From Notamacropus eugenii (lineage: Eukaryota > Chordata > Mammalia > Diprotodontia > Macropodidae): 64,000 nucleotides of DNA. Shown piece after piece: positions 52,640 through 63,559 of this stretch (the first letter of the stretch is position 1; the number at the start of each line of letters is the position of its first letter). The notes under the pieces are model-generated. The model was not told where the DNA came from. It was given only the letters and a program-made list of their open reading frames with translations, and searched no databases. Where the stretch lies: assembly GCF_028372415.1 (NCBI RefSeq), contig NC_092872.1:10298001-10362000 (forward strand), read 5' to 3'. The position numbers were made by a program, and so were the translations under genes.

Positions 52640-52910
52640 AGTGGGAAAGCCCTGGTTGGACTTGGAATCAGGAGACCTGGATTTGCCAGTTATTAGCTGA
52701 ATAATCTTAGGCAAGTCCCTTCTACTCTGTGGGCCTCAGTTTTCTCATCCGTAAAATAAGTTGGGGGGTGGGGAAGGAGGGAGTTTGAGTTAGATAGCTC
52801 AAAAACAAAAATCAAAAGATCAGCAACGTTTTCCCCCTTTAACCATGAATAGGGCAGGAAGGAACAGTAAAGGTCTCTTCTAGCTCATATGTCTATGATC
52901 CTATGAACTC
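52640..52910 (+). repeat. MIR SINE, sense, interrupted by a 68-bp insert
   Basis: MIR text runs to 'gagttagatagct' (52799) and resumes 'taaaggtctcttctagctca' (52868). The insert between is an inverted copy of 53713-53789. Confidence 0.85.
52800..52867 (-). repeat. Insert in MIR: inverted copy of 53713-53789
   Basis: 'gatcagcaacgttttccccc' and 'aaccatgaatagggcagg' match the reverse complement of 53713-53789, with a few substitutions and small length changes in A/T and C runs. No transposon ends or A tail. Confidence 0.88.
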
Positions 52911-52929
52911 CTTCTTTGGCTTGAATGCC

Positions 52930-53130
52930 ACATATATAACATAGGCTGCTCGTTTGCCATTTCCCACAATCCTGTAAGGTTGGGGCTGTTCTTATCTCCA
53001 TTTTACTGTTGTAGAAACTGAGGCTGAGGGAGGTTAAGGGACTTTTTCAGGGTCACACTGCTAGTGTCTGAAGTTGGTTTGGTGTTATGGCCAATACTAT
53101 CATCCACTGTGACACCTAGCTGAATTTCCC
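52930..53130 (-). repeat. MIR SINE, antisense
   Basis: 'ccacaatcctgtaaggttgg', 'tccattttactgttgtagaa', 'ttttcagggtcacactgct'. Confidence 0.75.
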
Positions 53131-53189
53131 ATGTCATTTTCTACCTACTCATTGTTTATTAACTGTTGCATGTGTACATAGGACTATAA

Positions 53190-53515
53190 GATGAAGAGCC
53201 GGAAATGACCTCAGACGCCAACTTACTTCTAACACCTGTATGCCCTTGGGCAAGTGACAACTTCCCTGGGCCTCGGTTTCTTTCTTTGTAAAATGAGGGG
53301 GTTAAAATGGCTTCTGAGATCTTTCCTAGAGAGCTCCAGATCATGGATCCCTTGAGCTTCTAATCTAGTGCTCCCATTTTACAAAGAGAGAAACTGAGGC
53401 AGAAAGTGGTCAAATGATCTACACAGGGTCACACAGCTAATAGTTATTGGAGGTGAGACACCAGAGTCAGCCTGCTTTTTACTCTACCACGCTAACTCTT
53501 AGTCCTCTATCCTAA
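53190..53515. repeat. MIR SINE sense, then MIR antisense
   Basis: Sense 53190-53345: 'cttgggcaagtgacaact', 'tctttgtaaaatgaggggg'. Antisense 53370-53510: 'cccattttacaaagagagaa', 'acacagggtcacacagct'. Confidence 0.75.
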
Positions 53516-53925
53516 CCCCAGCTCTGATTACAGTCCAGGCTGGATTAGGGGTGAAGGAGATAGGGGTGGTGGTAAGGAAATACCATGTGATCTAAAATAA
53601 CTTGCTTTTTTTTTACCCCCTCTACTCCCAAGGCTTCAAAACCCCCATCCCTGCCTGTGACCTTGCTCTGCTAAGCAGACAGCCAGGGGGCCACCCTTGG
53701 GGGTGGGCTCTGCTGTTCCATCCTGCCCTATTCATGGTTAAAAGGGGAAAAAGTTGCTGATCTTTCAATTTTTTTTGTTTTTGTTTTTGCCTTTTTCCTT
53801 CTCTCTTCCAACTCCTCCTTTTTTCTGGCTCCAACCAGGGTCCTGCTGGGCTGCCTAGCCCATCTTGGTTTGATTACCAGGTAGGACTTTTATCTGCTGG
53901 CACCCGAGCCTGGGAAAGTTTGCTG
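53516..53925. other. Intronic single-copy stretch, source of the 52.8-kb insert
   Basis: No repeat recognised except T-rich runs. Bases 53713-53789 are the apparent donor for the inverted insert. Confidence 0.4.
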
Positions 53926-53929
53926 CTAT

Positions 53930-54100
53930 CTGTAATGGAAAGAACACTTGGTTTGGAGTCAATTGACCCTGGATTGGAATTCTGGCTCTCCTGAGTGACT
54001 TTCCCCTTTCCTGGGCCTCAGTTTCCCCATCCTTAAAATGAGAAGGGTTAGACTAAATAATGTCTAAGGATTCTTCTAATTTTATATCCTGTAACATTGA
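53930..54100 (+). repeat. MIR SINE, sense
   Basis: 'gaacacttggtttggagtc', 'ctgggcctcagtttcccc', 'ttaaaatgagaagggttag'. Confidence 0.8.
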
Positions 54101-54279
54101 TCTTCCAACTGGGAGGGGTCACGTAGGAAGGACTGAGAGAAAACAGAGACCTTGGTGGAACTGTGTCTCTGTGTGGCCAAGAAGCTCCAGCCTTAGGGTA
54201 AAGGTGGGTGGTGGGAGTAGGGTAGCTGTTATTTGAAAACTGAGGTCATTTCTTTGGGGGGATCTTTGGCTAGTAGCAT

Positions 54280-54590
54280 CTGATTAGACAGATATTCATT
54301 CGGTGCCTACTCATTGCTCTGTGCTAGAGAGAAAAAAATGATCTATAAGTTCCTTAAGGAACTTACAGTATAATCCCAGAGGTGTTTATTGTTTATTTAT
54401 CATTTATTAATTTATTATTGTCTGTAAGCAAAGTCTGTTAGAGATCACCAAATTTTAGCTAGCTGATGATACTTCAGAGAGCTTTGATTTCTTTGGAGAG
54501 GAGAGACTGAGGTTTTTCTCTTTGTATTCCTGATACCTGGCATACAGTCGGTGCTTAATAAATGCTTGTTGATTGATTGCTGTGAGTGTT
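54280..54590 (+). repeat. L2/MIR-associated repeat pieces
   Basis: 'attcattcggtgcctactc' at 54293 and 'ctggcatacagtcggtgct', 'taataaatgcttgttgattg' at 54535 are therian 3'-end motifs. Confidence 0.55.
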
Positions 54591-54629
54591 TCCTTCACCA
54601 ACAAAATTGGAAGAGGATTTTCATGCATT

Positions 54630-54815
54630 AATACAAGGATTCTTAACCTGTGGTCTGTGGAGTTTTTTTAAAAAATGGATAATTGTATTTCAATATAATT
54701 TGATTCCTTTGCAACTCTGTGTATTTTATTCTATGTATTTAAAAACCTTACTTTGAGAAGGGGTCTGTTGGTTTCCCCAGACTACCAAAGGAGTCTATGA
54801 CACAAACAAGTTTAA
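54630..54815 (-). repeat. Ancient unclassified repeat (pair with 37120-37310)
   Basis: 'attcttaacctgtggtctg', 'tatttcaatataatttgatt', 'ctttgagaaggggtctg'. Same order as at 37.2 kb. Confidence 0.55.
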
Positions 54816-54834
54816 GAGATGTCCTGAGAGGAAG

Positions 54835-54980
54835 TGGCTAGAGTAGATTCGGAGTCAGAGGACCTGGACTTGATTCCCAGTTCCCTTTCTTAATAGTTCT
54901 GTGACCCGGGCAAATTCCTTTGTCTTTCCTGACCCCTAGATTTCTACTCTGTAAAATGAGAGAATTAAATGTGATGAGAG
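54835..54980 (+). repeat. MIR SINE, sense
   Basis: 'gattcggagtcagaggacct', 'ctgtgacccgggcaaattc', 'ctactctgtaaaatgagag'. Confidence 0.75.
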
Positions 54981-55104
54981 AAATATTAAATATGCTGCCT
55001 GCAACCCTCATGTCCCCAAACCCAATTTAAATATGATTGGGAATATATAACAAAATGAGTAAAATACCACAGAATATAGATAATATTAATATGTGATTTT
55101 TCAG

Positions 55105-55350
55105 GTGGAGCAAGGCAGCTAGGTGGCACAGTGGATAGATTGCCAGCCCTGGAATCAGGAGGACCTGACTTCAAGTCTGACCTCAGACACTTCCTAGCTG
55201 TGTGACCCTGGCCAAGTCATTTAACCCTGTTTGCCTCTGTTTCCTCATCTGTCAAATGAACTGGAGAAGGAAATGGCAAACCACTTTAGTAAGTTTGCTA
55301 AGAAAACTTCAGATGTGATTGTAGAGAGTAAGGCATGACTGAAATGACTG
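55105..55350 (+). repeat. Marsupial MAR1-like SINE, sense, full
   Basis: Very well kept: 'ggcagctaggtggcacagtg', 'aatcaggaggacctgact', 'cctagctgtgtgaccctgg', 'ggagaaggaaatggcaaacc', 'gactgaacagcaacaaa'. Possible flanking duplication 'aatatgtgat' (55089 and 55369). Confidence 0.92.
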
Positions 55351-55875
55351 AACAGCAACAAAAAAGTGAATATGTGATCCCCAGGGATCCTTAGGTATGG
55401 TTTGATCCCCCTTTCTATCTGAGTTTGATACCACTGGCCTAGATGATCTCTGAAGTTCCGTCCACCTCCAAAACCTATGATCCCTCCAAGCCCCAATTTT
55501 CTGAGACTGTGTATTGCCGGGGAAGAGGAGGGTGATCTCAAGGAAAAGAAAAGGCCCCAAGGCCTGTTTGACTAACTCTTTGGTGGTGAGATAAGGAAGG
55601 GGAGTAAACCTGTGATTTCCTTGGTACTGGAAATCTGGTACAATGCAGGTTGGTACTGCCTTTGCAGCTCAGAGTCTTGGAGCAGAGGTTCTTAACTTTC
55701 CTAGAATCTGAGACCTGGGATAGCAGAGACCCACTCACACGACAAGCGGTGGATGATACGAATACCCATTCAGGCAGTAGAGTTTGTTCAATACTGGGAC
55801 AAGGGGGCCAGGGAGGCTCATTTCTCTGCAGATCTTGAGAAAAACAAGAGGCTTGGGAACTGAAGTGAGTTGAAT
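55351..55875. other. Unassigned intronic stretch with a MIR tail
   Basis: 'ctagatgatctctgaagttc' near 55440 looks like a MIR tail. The rest is not recognised. Confidence 0.35.
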
Positions 55876-55879
55876 TCAG

Positions 55880-56500
55880 CAAGTATCTTCCTGGGCAGTG
55901 GGGAGATGCAAAGTTTGGGTTCCTCAGTGTCTGCCCTTAAAGAGCTCAGTCTAATGGGAAGATGAGGATTACCTAGATAAGGAAAATATACAGTGTCACT
56001 TGATAAATACATTAGAGAGAGGGGCAAAGTCCCAGGTGAGGTCAGAGGGGAAAGGACTATGCTGAGTGGGAGATGGCAGGCAGGTTATCTGAAGGCAAAA
56101 GCATTTGAGTTGAATAGAAATTCAGTCAAATAAAAAAGGGTGTTTTGGATGTAGGGAGCAGTCTAAACAAATGCATGGTGGCTGGAGATATAGGATACAT
56201 TTAGGGTGGGGGCAGCGTTGTCTAGTTTTTCTAGAGCTTAGAGTGTAAAGAGGAGAAAAAATATGAGAAGATTGGAAGGATGAGGTGGTGCCACATTGTG
56301 AAAGCTCTTGCAAGCCAGACTAAGGAGTTTAAGAATTCAGGGAACCCCTGAAGATTTTTGAATAGAGGAGCACTGTGACCAGATGACAGCAGCAGTCAGA
56401 TGAATCTGGTAGTGTGTACAGGGTGGATTGGAGTGGGAAGAGGGTGAAGATGGAATCACCCAAAAGAATGATGTAAGTGACTGTGAAGACCTAACTATGG
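55880..56500 (+). repeat. L2/MIR-associated interspersed repeat
   Basis: 'cttaaagagctcagtctaat', 'gataaatacattagagag', 'aaagctcttgcaagccag', 'tgaagatttttgaatagagg', 'cactgtgaccagatgacag' follow the family at 35.3 kb. Confidence 0.6.
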
Positions 56501-56549
56501 TCATGGGGCCCAGGGCTGCAGTCAAGATGGTATAATTAAAGTCATCATT

Positions 56550-56780
56550 TAGATGCCACCTCTTCTGTGAAGTCTTTCCCTGATTCTACCTTTCTCTCCC
56601 TTGTAGTTGTTGCTATTTCTTTCTTCAGATTACTTTATACTTTTATTTATCTGTCACCAAGTCATTCCAATAGAAGCTCCTTGTGGATGGGAGCAGTTGC
56701 ACTCTTGTCTTTCTATCCCCAGCTTCTTTCTAAAACAAAATTCGTATCAGTTTTCTCAGAAACCAATGGAGGGAAGTTAC
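56550..56780 (+). repeat. L2-type 3' end, sense
   Basis: 'gccacctcttctgtgaagtc', 'tttccctgattctacc', 'tagaagctccttgtggatgg'. Confidence 0.6.
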
Positions 56781-56839
56781 AGAGACACAAAACCTTCTAA
56801 TAATGAGAAAATTGTAAGAAAATGGATGTATTGACTTAC

Positions 56840-57010
56840 TGGGTGGTGAGCTCCCCATCACCAGAGGTGCTTGAATGGAATCTAAATCACTAACTCACTA
56901 CCTAATAAGGAAACTCATTAATAAAGCCTGTCAGGACTGATTTCTACATCAGGTAGAGAGTAGGCCTTGATGACCTCAAAAGTCCTTCAAAAGTCAGATT
57001 TGGCCGTTGT
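56840..57010 (+). repeat. CR1/L3 3' tip, sense
   Basis: 'gtggtgagctccccatcacc', 'agaggtgcttgaatgga', 'ggccttgatgacctcaaaag'. Confidence 0.65.
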
Positions 57011-57169
57011 CTTACTCATGAATCCACAGTGGCTCCTTATTAGAGCTTGGTGTAGTGAAGGAACATGAGAACAAGTCAGAGGATCTGCTCCTGGATGGCA
57101 GTAGAGTTAGGCATTTCCAGAACTGACTGAATGACCAAACCCAACTTATAATGATAAATTTTATCATGG

Positions 57170-58110
57170 AGAGAAACCTCTAATATAGTCCCCCAGGGAT
57201 TTGTTCTTGGTTCTGTGCTCTTCAGTATCATTGCAGTGACTGAATGAAAGCATGGATGCTATTTGCACATTATATGGAGGTGGAAGAGATTGATGACACT
57301 TTGTATGGCAGGTTCCAAGGAGATGAGCTAGAAGTTTAATTACACCATATGAAATCTAACAGAGATTAATGCAAAGTCCTTCTTTTAGGTTCAAAAAATC
57401 AATTTCCCAACACAAGGAGAGGCATGGCTAGAGTGCAGTTTGTCTGAAATGATTTGGAGATTTTTAGCAGATTGCAAGCTGAATGAATTAAGAATGTAGG
57501 GTGATGATGATCCTATTGCAGTCTGCTTTGGCCAAACCAAATCTGGAGCAGGGAGTTCCCTTCTTGACATCATATTTTAGGAAGGACTTTGACAAGCTGG
57601 AGAGTATTCAGAGGAGGGTGCCAGTATGGTGACGAAACTAGAGACCATGCTGCACAAGGATTGGTTTAAGGAAATCAGGATATTTAGCTTGGATAAGAGA
57701 AGACTTATGGGGAAGTGGAGGGGATGGGTGGTACCTGATACCTGAAGGAGATACTGATTTCATTCTGCTCTGTGCCCAACAGCAGAAATTAAAGCAGTGG
57801 TTGGAAGTTGTAGAATGGGGAAGATCTGGGCTTGAGCAGGGTTCTGTTTGGGTTGGGTGTCCATGTTGCACAAAGACAAGAGTCACGTAGGATGGGCAGC
57901 CATAGATGGTTTTCCATCTACACTGTCAGCGAGAACACTGACATCACTGAGAACAAAGATTCATTTTTACATAACCCACACTCCGTAGGGAGATATGCAA
58001 GCAGAAGGCTTCTGACTATCTGTTAAAGATGGTGTAGAGAGAGCATCTCTGTCCAGCTAGGGGTTGGACTAGATGAGACACCCTCTGGGGTTTGTTTTTC
58101 CAGCTAAGAG
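57170..58110 (+). repeat. CR1/L3 LINE 3' half, sense
   Basis: 'agtcccccagggatttgttc' (PQGxxLG region), 'aggaaggactttgacaagct', 'gagagtattcagaggaggg', 'gagaccatgctgcacaagg', 'gtggttggaagttgtag', 'ttggactagatgagacacc' follow the LINE to its end. Its segment 57216-57598 was later copied to 58390-58769. Confidence 0.8.
57216..57598 (+). repeat. Direct duplication, source copy (383 bp)
   Basis: Matches 58390-58769 with two substitutions (ttcAg/Gg; aaaaaaT/Ccaat) and one 3-base gap ('gacatcatatt' versus 'gacatatt'). It sits in natural CR1 context, so it is taken as the source. Confidence 0.95.
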
Positions 58111-58255
58111 AATCTGAGCATCTCCCTGCTCTTAAGCTTAAGTGGCATAATTGGTTTCTTTGTCTGGAAAATGGGGGTTGATAATGCCTGCCCTACGTAC
58201 CCTCACAAGGTTATTTATTATGAAGATAAAATGAAATTAATAATGCACATAAAAA
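58110..58255 (+). repeat. MIR SINE 3' half, sense
   Basis: 'ggtttctttgtctggaaaat', 'ctacgtaccctcacaaggtt', 'aagataaaatgaaattaa'. Confidence 0.6.
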
Positions 58256-58257
58256 TT

Positions 58258-58895
58258 CATAGACTGTGTGTCCAGTTGTGTCTGACTCTTTGTGACCCCA
58301 TTTGGGGTTTTCTTGGTAAAGATACTGGATGGATGGTCATTTCCTTCTCCGGCTCATTTTATAGATGAAGAAACTGAGGCAAAAAATACTGCTCTTCGGT
58401 ATCATTGCAGTGACTGAATGAAAGCATGGATGCTATTTGCACATTATATGGAGGTGGAAGAGATTGATGACACTTTGTATGGCAGGTTCCAAGGAGATGA
58501 GCTAGAAGTTTAATTACACCATATGAAATCTAACAGAGATTAATGCAAAGTCCTTCTTTTAGGTTCAAAAAACCAATTTCCCAACACAAGGAGAGGCATG
58601 GCTAGAGTGCAGTTTGTCTGAAATGATTTGGAGATTTTTAGCAGATTGCAAGCTGAATGAATTAAGAATGTAGGGTGATGATGATCCTATTGCAGTCTGC
58701 TTTGGCCAAACCAAATCTGGAGCAGGGAGTTCCCTTCTTGACATATTTTAGGAAGGACTTTGACAAGCTTGACAAATGACTTGTTCAGGTTCCCACAGCT
58801 AGTACGAGTTTGAGGCCAAATTTAAACTCATGAAGATAAGACTTCCTGACTCCAAGCCCATTGCCCTATCCATTGTGCCACTTAGCTGCCTTATA
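58258..58895 (-). repeat. MAR1-like SINE, antisense, split by the CR1-derived duplicate
   Basis: Left part: 'gttgtgtctgactctttgtg', 'cattttatagatgaagaaac', 'gaggcaaa'. Right part from 58770: 'gacttgttcaggttccc', 'tatccattgtgccacttagc'. The two halves would adjoin without 58390-58769. Confidence 0.88.
58390..58769 (+). repeat. Direct duplication, inserted copy (380 bp)
   Basis: Copy of 57216-57598 placed inside the SINE. It has no A tail, and I see no target duplication. Confidence 0.95.
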
Positions 58896-59215
58896 AGCAT
58901 ATATGTACGTATACATCTCTATATATACACAAATGTACACACATGTACATATGTATCATTTTCACTCCTCTCCTGCATTCTCAATTCCAGGTGGAATATT
59001 TACTTTTTAAAAATTCTGAATTTGACAAACAACTGTAACTGTAATGAAATCTTCTATGTACATGTAGAACAGAAAAAGTTCTGCATAAAATTGCAGAATG
59101 TTGGGAAGTGGATAATAAATGCACCAAGTTACTTTCAAAGCTGTCACGTGGGTTATTTTCCCTGTTTTCCTCCTGACTGAATCCTGCTTTCACTTTTGGT
59201 CTCCCTCCTGCTGCT
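58896..59215. other. Unassigned intronic stretch
   Basis: 'tatatatacacaaatgtac' low complexity at 58900-58960, then nothing recognised. Confidence 0.35.
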
Positions 59216-59490
59216 AGAGGTGTGACTATGGGTAAATCACTTCTACTCCCTGGGCTCAAATGTTAGCCTTCGTAAAATAAGGGGTCTTCTCTTCCAGCAG
59301 CAAATTTGTGACAATTTAAGGAGAAAGATGGCATGAATAGGTTAGTTCTAGATGTGGGATTTGAATTTAACTGTATGTGGTTAGGCAGGTATCTCTCTGG
59401 ACCTCAGTTTCCCCCTTGATCAAACAAGAGATTTGGATGTGATTAGTCAGGCTTTTTCAACTTTAAGTCTAATTTATCCTGAACATCTCT
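59216..59490 (+). repeat. Two MIR pieces, sense
   Basis: 'gtgactatgggtaaatcac' (59220) and 'ggatttgaatttaactgta', 'ctctggacctcagtttccc' (59350). Confidence 0.65.
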
Positions 59491-59895
59491 CATACTAGGC
59501 CCCATCACCCAAGGCACCCTGGGAGGAAGATTGTGGCTTCTCTGTTTCCCTTCATCTAAGGGCAGCCGGGAGCTGCTTGGAAAAGACATGCTCTTTGGTC
59601 TGCCTGGGTTGGGATGGGTCTGGGGGTTAGGGGAGAGGGTGTGAAGTAGCAGCCTGACTTCCCTCAGCTGTGTGAACAGATGTCCTGCCCACAGCCCCCT
59701 CAGCCTTCCTGCTGCCGGTGTGTGGGACACAGAGACAGCTGGGACTAATCTTGCCTTTCAGCCTCCTGTCCTCTGGACATAGTTTTTTTTCTGCTTTTTT
59801 TTTTTGGCTGTTCATTCCCCCCCCCCCCCCCGACTCTGAAGTCCCCCTGAGTTCAGGGTAAAATAGCCTTGTGGCTTCTGGAGGTGGTCCTCTTG
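59491..59895. other. Unassigned intronic stretch with poly-C run
   Basis: Single-copy-looking. A T run near 59785-59805 and a C run at 59817-59831. Confidence 0.4.
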
Positions 59896-59899
59896 GGGA

Positions 59900-60200
59900 A
59901 TAGTAGCAGCTGATATTTCCAGAGCGCTTTGAGGTCTACAAAGCACTTTTATCAGACCTATTCCGTGAAGGAAGCAGCATAGATCTCATCCCCCACCCCC
60001 TCCACATCTTGTAGATTTGGAACTAGGAGGCATCTTAGAGAGGATTATGTCCAACCCCTTCATTTGACAGATGTGGAAACTGTGACTCACAGAAGATGCT
60101 AGACTTGTCCAAAGTCACAAAGCTAGGTTAGTAGCAGAGCCTGTTTCTAAACTTGGGCCTTTAGCATTCAATCCATTTTCTCCCCCTGCTCCCCAAGTTC
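59900..60200 (-). repeat. MIR pieces, antisense
   Basis: 'ccagagcgctttgaggtcta' (59918) and 'catttgacagatgtggaaac', 'gacttgtccaaagtcac' (60060). Confidence 0.7.
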
Positions 60201-60329
60201 TATTGCTCCATTATCTCGCTTTTCTCTGCTTATAATCTCTTCTCTTTTCATCCTATTCAGAGTGATGGGTATAGGTAGGGAAATTAGAACCAGATGTGGC
60301 TTATTGGAAATAACCCATGAATTCTGAGT

Positions 60330-60740
60330 CAGAGCAGATAGTCAACACCCAGTCAACGGTATTTATTAAACATTCACCACATACCAGGCACTATGCTAAG
60401 CTCTAGGTCTGCAACCATAGGCAAAAACATTGTCCCTGCCCTCAAGAAACTCACATTCTAATAGGGGAGGGGTAGCATATTAATAGCTATGGACATATTG
60501 GACATATATAATGTAAATGGAATGCAGTTCCTGATGGAAAGTAGGAGGGAGGGAGCATGGATGCTGAAGAAGAGGTGATTGAGCTGAGCCAGGAGTCAGA
60601 GATTATGTGGAAGAGCATTCCAAGCTCAGGGCAACTGAGTCAGGAGATGGAACATCCTGAGTAGGGAACGGTAATAAAGCCAGGGTGTCTGGATCATAGA
60701 GGATGTAGAGGAAAGTCAATTGTCTAAGTTCAAATATAGG
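60330..60740 (+). repeat. L2/MIR-associated interspersed repeat
   Basis: 'tattaaacattcaccacata', 'accaggcactatgctaagc', 'agagcattccaagctcagg', 'gtctggatcatagaggatg'. Confidence 0.65.
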
Positions 60741-61435
60741 GACTTACTCAGCCAGACATGTTTGCCCTAGGGCCCAGTCATCTGTCTGATATGAACCCCA
60801 TCTTTTGCCTCCTCTTCAACCTTTCTCCATCACCTGCTTTACAGATGAAGACCGTTTGGCTTGCCCAAGGTCATACAGTTAGTGTGTGACAATCCAAGAC
60901 CTTTTAACCAGGTCTTCTGACTAAATTCACTGTTCTTTCAACCCCAAGCCTGTCAGGCAGCTTCCTGGAGTCAAGAGGGTGAGTGGGCCTTGGTGATGAG
61001 AGGGCACTGATGGGCACAGTGTGACTGGTCTTGGAGCCCAGTAAGTCCCCTAACCCGGGTGGCCTTAGAAGGGATGAAAATTGAAGCACCATCACTGGCT
61101 CTGAAAGGGTTTTGATTTACCAAGTGTGAACACAATGGTGGAAGTGTGCAGAGGGATTATCCTCCCCACCCCCTAACACATTCTTTCTGGGGGAAAAGCC
61201 TTGGGCTCAGTGGCGGGGGCCAGGATCCTGGGGGGACAGTGAGATGAACTGATAAGAGACAAGGAATGAGGTAGCTTCAGATCTCCAGAACAGGAAACTG
61301 ATATTTGTCTGGGAGTGGGGGTACAGCTCTTTTCAGGCTCTTAGGTTATGGTTAATCCGTAACCCTGGGCCTCAGGATTTTTCCTTGGATGGCTGCTCTT
61401 TGGGGAGAGGGGTGGAGATGGCATTAGGCTTATAG
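60741..61435. other. Unassigned intronic stretch with a short antisense MIR
   Basis: 60835-60930 is antisense MIR ('tttacagatgaagaccgttt', 'ttgcccaaggtcatacag'). The rest looks single-copy. Confidence 0.4.
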
Positions 61436-61439
61436 AATG

Positions 61440-61640
61440 CCAGAGGTGGAAGGGCCCCTAGGATCTGGATCATGGAATGTTGGCGTGTTTGAGGAGGGTG
61501 ATAGAGCATTTTATCTAACCCATTCATTTTTCAGGTAGGGAAACTGATCCCCAGAAAAAATGTGATTTACCCAAAGTCGTCCAACTTCTTAATTGTAAAG
61601 TCCTCTCTTGAACTTGGGTCTTCTCTATTATATTCTTCTT
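61440..61640 (-). repeat. MIR SINE, antisense
   Basis: 'ccattcatttttcaggtag', 'gatttacccaaagtcgtcc', 'tcttgaacttgggtcttc'. Confidence 0.65.
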
Positions 61641-61679
61641 CCTCTTCCTCTTCCCATGAATGTCTGTTTCTGTTCATTA

Positions 61680-62110
61680 ATTCCGTAGGCATGTATTAGA
61701 TGCCTACTGTGTACTGGACATGACACTGATTGCTGGGGATAGTCAAAAGTGAAGCAATTCCTGCCTTCCTCTTTGTAAATAAGCTCCCCTCTCTGCTCTC
61801 AAGTAGGAACAGAGGGCACTCTAGAGACATATTGAAGATTAGATCCCTGCCGTGGGGAGCTTGTGTCCTATTAAGAGATACGCCCTACCACACCTAACTT
61901 GGGTTGGGGAGAGGGAATATAGGCACAGGGAAGTGTGTAGTGTATACCGAAGGGATGGTCTAGCCCTCAGCAGTTGGGAAGACTTCTTTTAGGACCATGT
62001 CCCTAAGTTGAAGTTGGGGAGAAGTATCCTAGGCAGGGTGAACGAAAATGGGAATGTGTTTGGGAACAGGGAAGAGTCCAGTTTGACAAGAGTGATGGTG
62101 GCTACATGTA
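61680..62110 (+). repeat. L2/MIR-associated interspersed repeat
   Basis: 'ttagatgcctactgtgtact', 'gacactgattgctggggat', 'ccctaagttgaagttgggg', 'cagtttgacaagagtgatgg'. Confidence 0.55.
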
Positions 62111-62159
62111 GATAAATTGTGGTAGATAAAGATGGAAGAAGAGACTGGAGCTAGATGAG

Positions 62160-62420
62160 GTGTGTTGGAAATAACACTAGTCTTCAGAGCTAGATTCAAG
62201 TACAAGCTTTTCCTCTACCAGGAATGTGGGATCCAGCTCATGTTATACTTTCCGAGTGTGTGACTTTGGGCAAGTTCACTTCCCATGTGTGAGTCTCAGT
62301 GTTCTCATCTAGAGAAATAAGGACAGCGATCTTTGAATTATATCCCTCACAAGTCTTTTGTGAGGAAGGTGTTTTGTCAACCTGAAATCGCTCTAGAAAT
62401 GGGAGTGACTGTTAAGATTT
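62160..62420 (+). repeat. MIR SINE, sense
   Basis: 'gtgactttgggcaagttcac', 'agtctcagtgttctcatct', 'gtgttttgtcaacctgaaat'. Confidence 0.7.
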
Positions 62421-62619
62421 ATATTGTAGAAGGCTTTGAATCCCAGATGAACAAGAAATTACTTTATCATGTGAGTAATATAGAGTACGGGGGAGTTACT
62501 TCATCAGAGGATCGACATGAAGAAGGCAGAATTCTATTCTGGGCATAAGGATCTGCTATTAGGTCATTCTTCATTATCTCCACCTTGGTCTGACCCATTC
62601 TCTGAACTGTTGGTTACAG

Positions 62620-63060
62620 GTGAGGACAACCCTGATGGGGAGGAGGCTTGGATCAGGACATAGAATGACTGGTTAAAAGAACTTGGGATGGTTATTATTT
62701 AACCTGAAGAAGGGAAGTCTTAATAGGACCTGGTCACATCTTCAAGCATTAGCATATCCTGTGGAAGAAAGATTAGACTTGTTGTTCTGTTTGGTTTCCA
62801 TAGGGCAGAACAGCGGAAAGAGGCTGGAATGCACAAAGAAGAAGTTATTGACTCAATGGAAAGAAACATTCTTAAAATCAGAGGGGGCCAGAAGTGGAAG
62901 GGGCTGCCATAGGAGGTGCCCTGTCAGTGGAAGCCTCCAAACAGAGGATGGATGATTCTTTGTTGAGGATACCATACATGGGATTTCTGCTATGAGGCAT
63001 GGGATGGACCAAGTGGTCTTAAAAATTCTTTCTAGTTCTGAGATTCTCTCTTCCACTTCC
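62620..63060 (+). repeat. CR1/L3 LINE 3' end, sense
   Basis: 'tttaacctgaagaagggaag', 'cctgtggaagaaagattaga', 'gggcagaacagcggaaag', 'ggggctgccataggagg', 'cctccaaacagaggatgg', 'tctttctagttctgagattc'. Confidence 0.75.
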
Positions 63061-63089
63061 TCTGGGCTAGAGGGTATGTCTCATCTATG

Positions 63090-63530
63090 AAATAGCCAGT
63101 CAAGAAGCATTTATTAAGCATTTACTGTGTACCAGGCATTAGGGATACGAAGAAAGGCAAAAAACAGTCTGTTCTCAATGAGTGGTGTGTTTTTTTTTTT
63201 TTTAGTGGTATTCCAATTTGGGGTTTTCTTTGCAAAGGTAATGGAGTGGTTTGCCATTTCCTTCTCCAGTTCATTTTACACGTGAGGAAAATGAGGCAAA
63301 CAGGATGAAGTGCCTTGCCCAGGATCGTACAGCTGAGTAAGTGTCAGAGGAAGGATCTGAACTCAGGAAGATGAGTCCAGGCCTGGCACTCTATCTACCG
63401 TGCCCCCTACCTGTGCCCATTTTCAAGGAGCTCTCAGTCTAATGGTGGAGAAAACATACAATAACTCTGTATAAACAAGCTGTATACAAGGATAAATAAG
63501 AAATAGCCAAGAGGGATTAAGAAAGGTTTC
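63090..63530 (+). repeat. L2/MIR-associated repeat, split by a SINE
   Basis: Left: 'agaagcatttattaagcatt', 'gtgtaccaggcattaggg'. Right from about 63415: 'caaggagctctcagtctaat', 'aataactctgtataaacaag'. The text adjoins once the SINE is removed. Confidence 0.7.
63190..63414 (-). repeat. Marsupial MAR1-like SINE, antisense
   Basis: Starts with a T run (A tail), then 'aatttggggttttctttgc', 'cagttcattttacacgtgag', 'gccttgcccaggatcgtac', 'ctatctaccgtgccccctac'. Confidence 0.88.
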
Positions 63531-63559
63531 CTATGTATGGACGGCTGTCCTGCCTCTCT

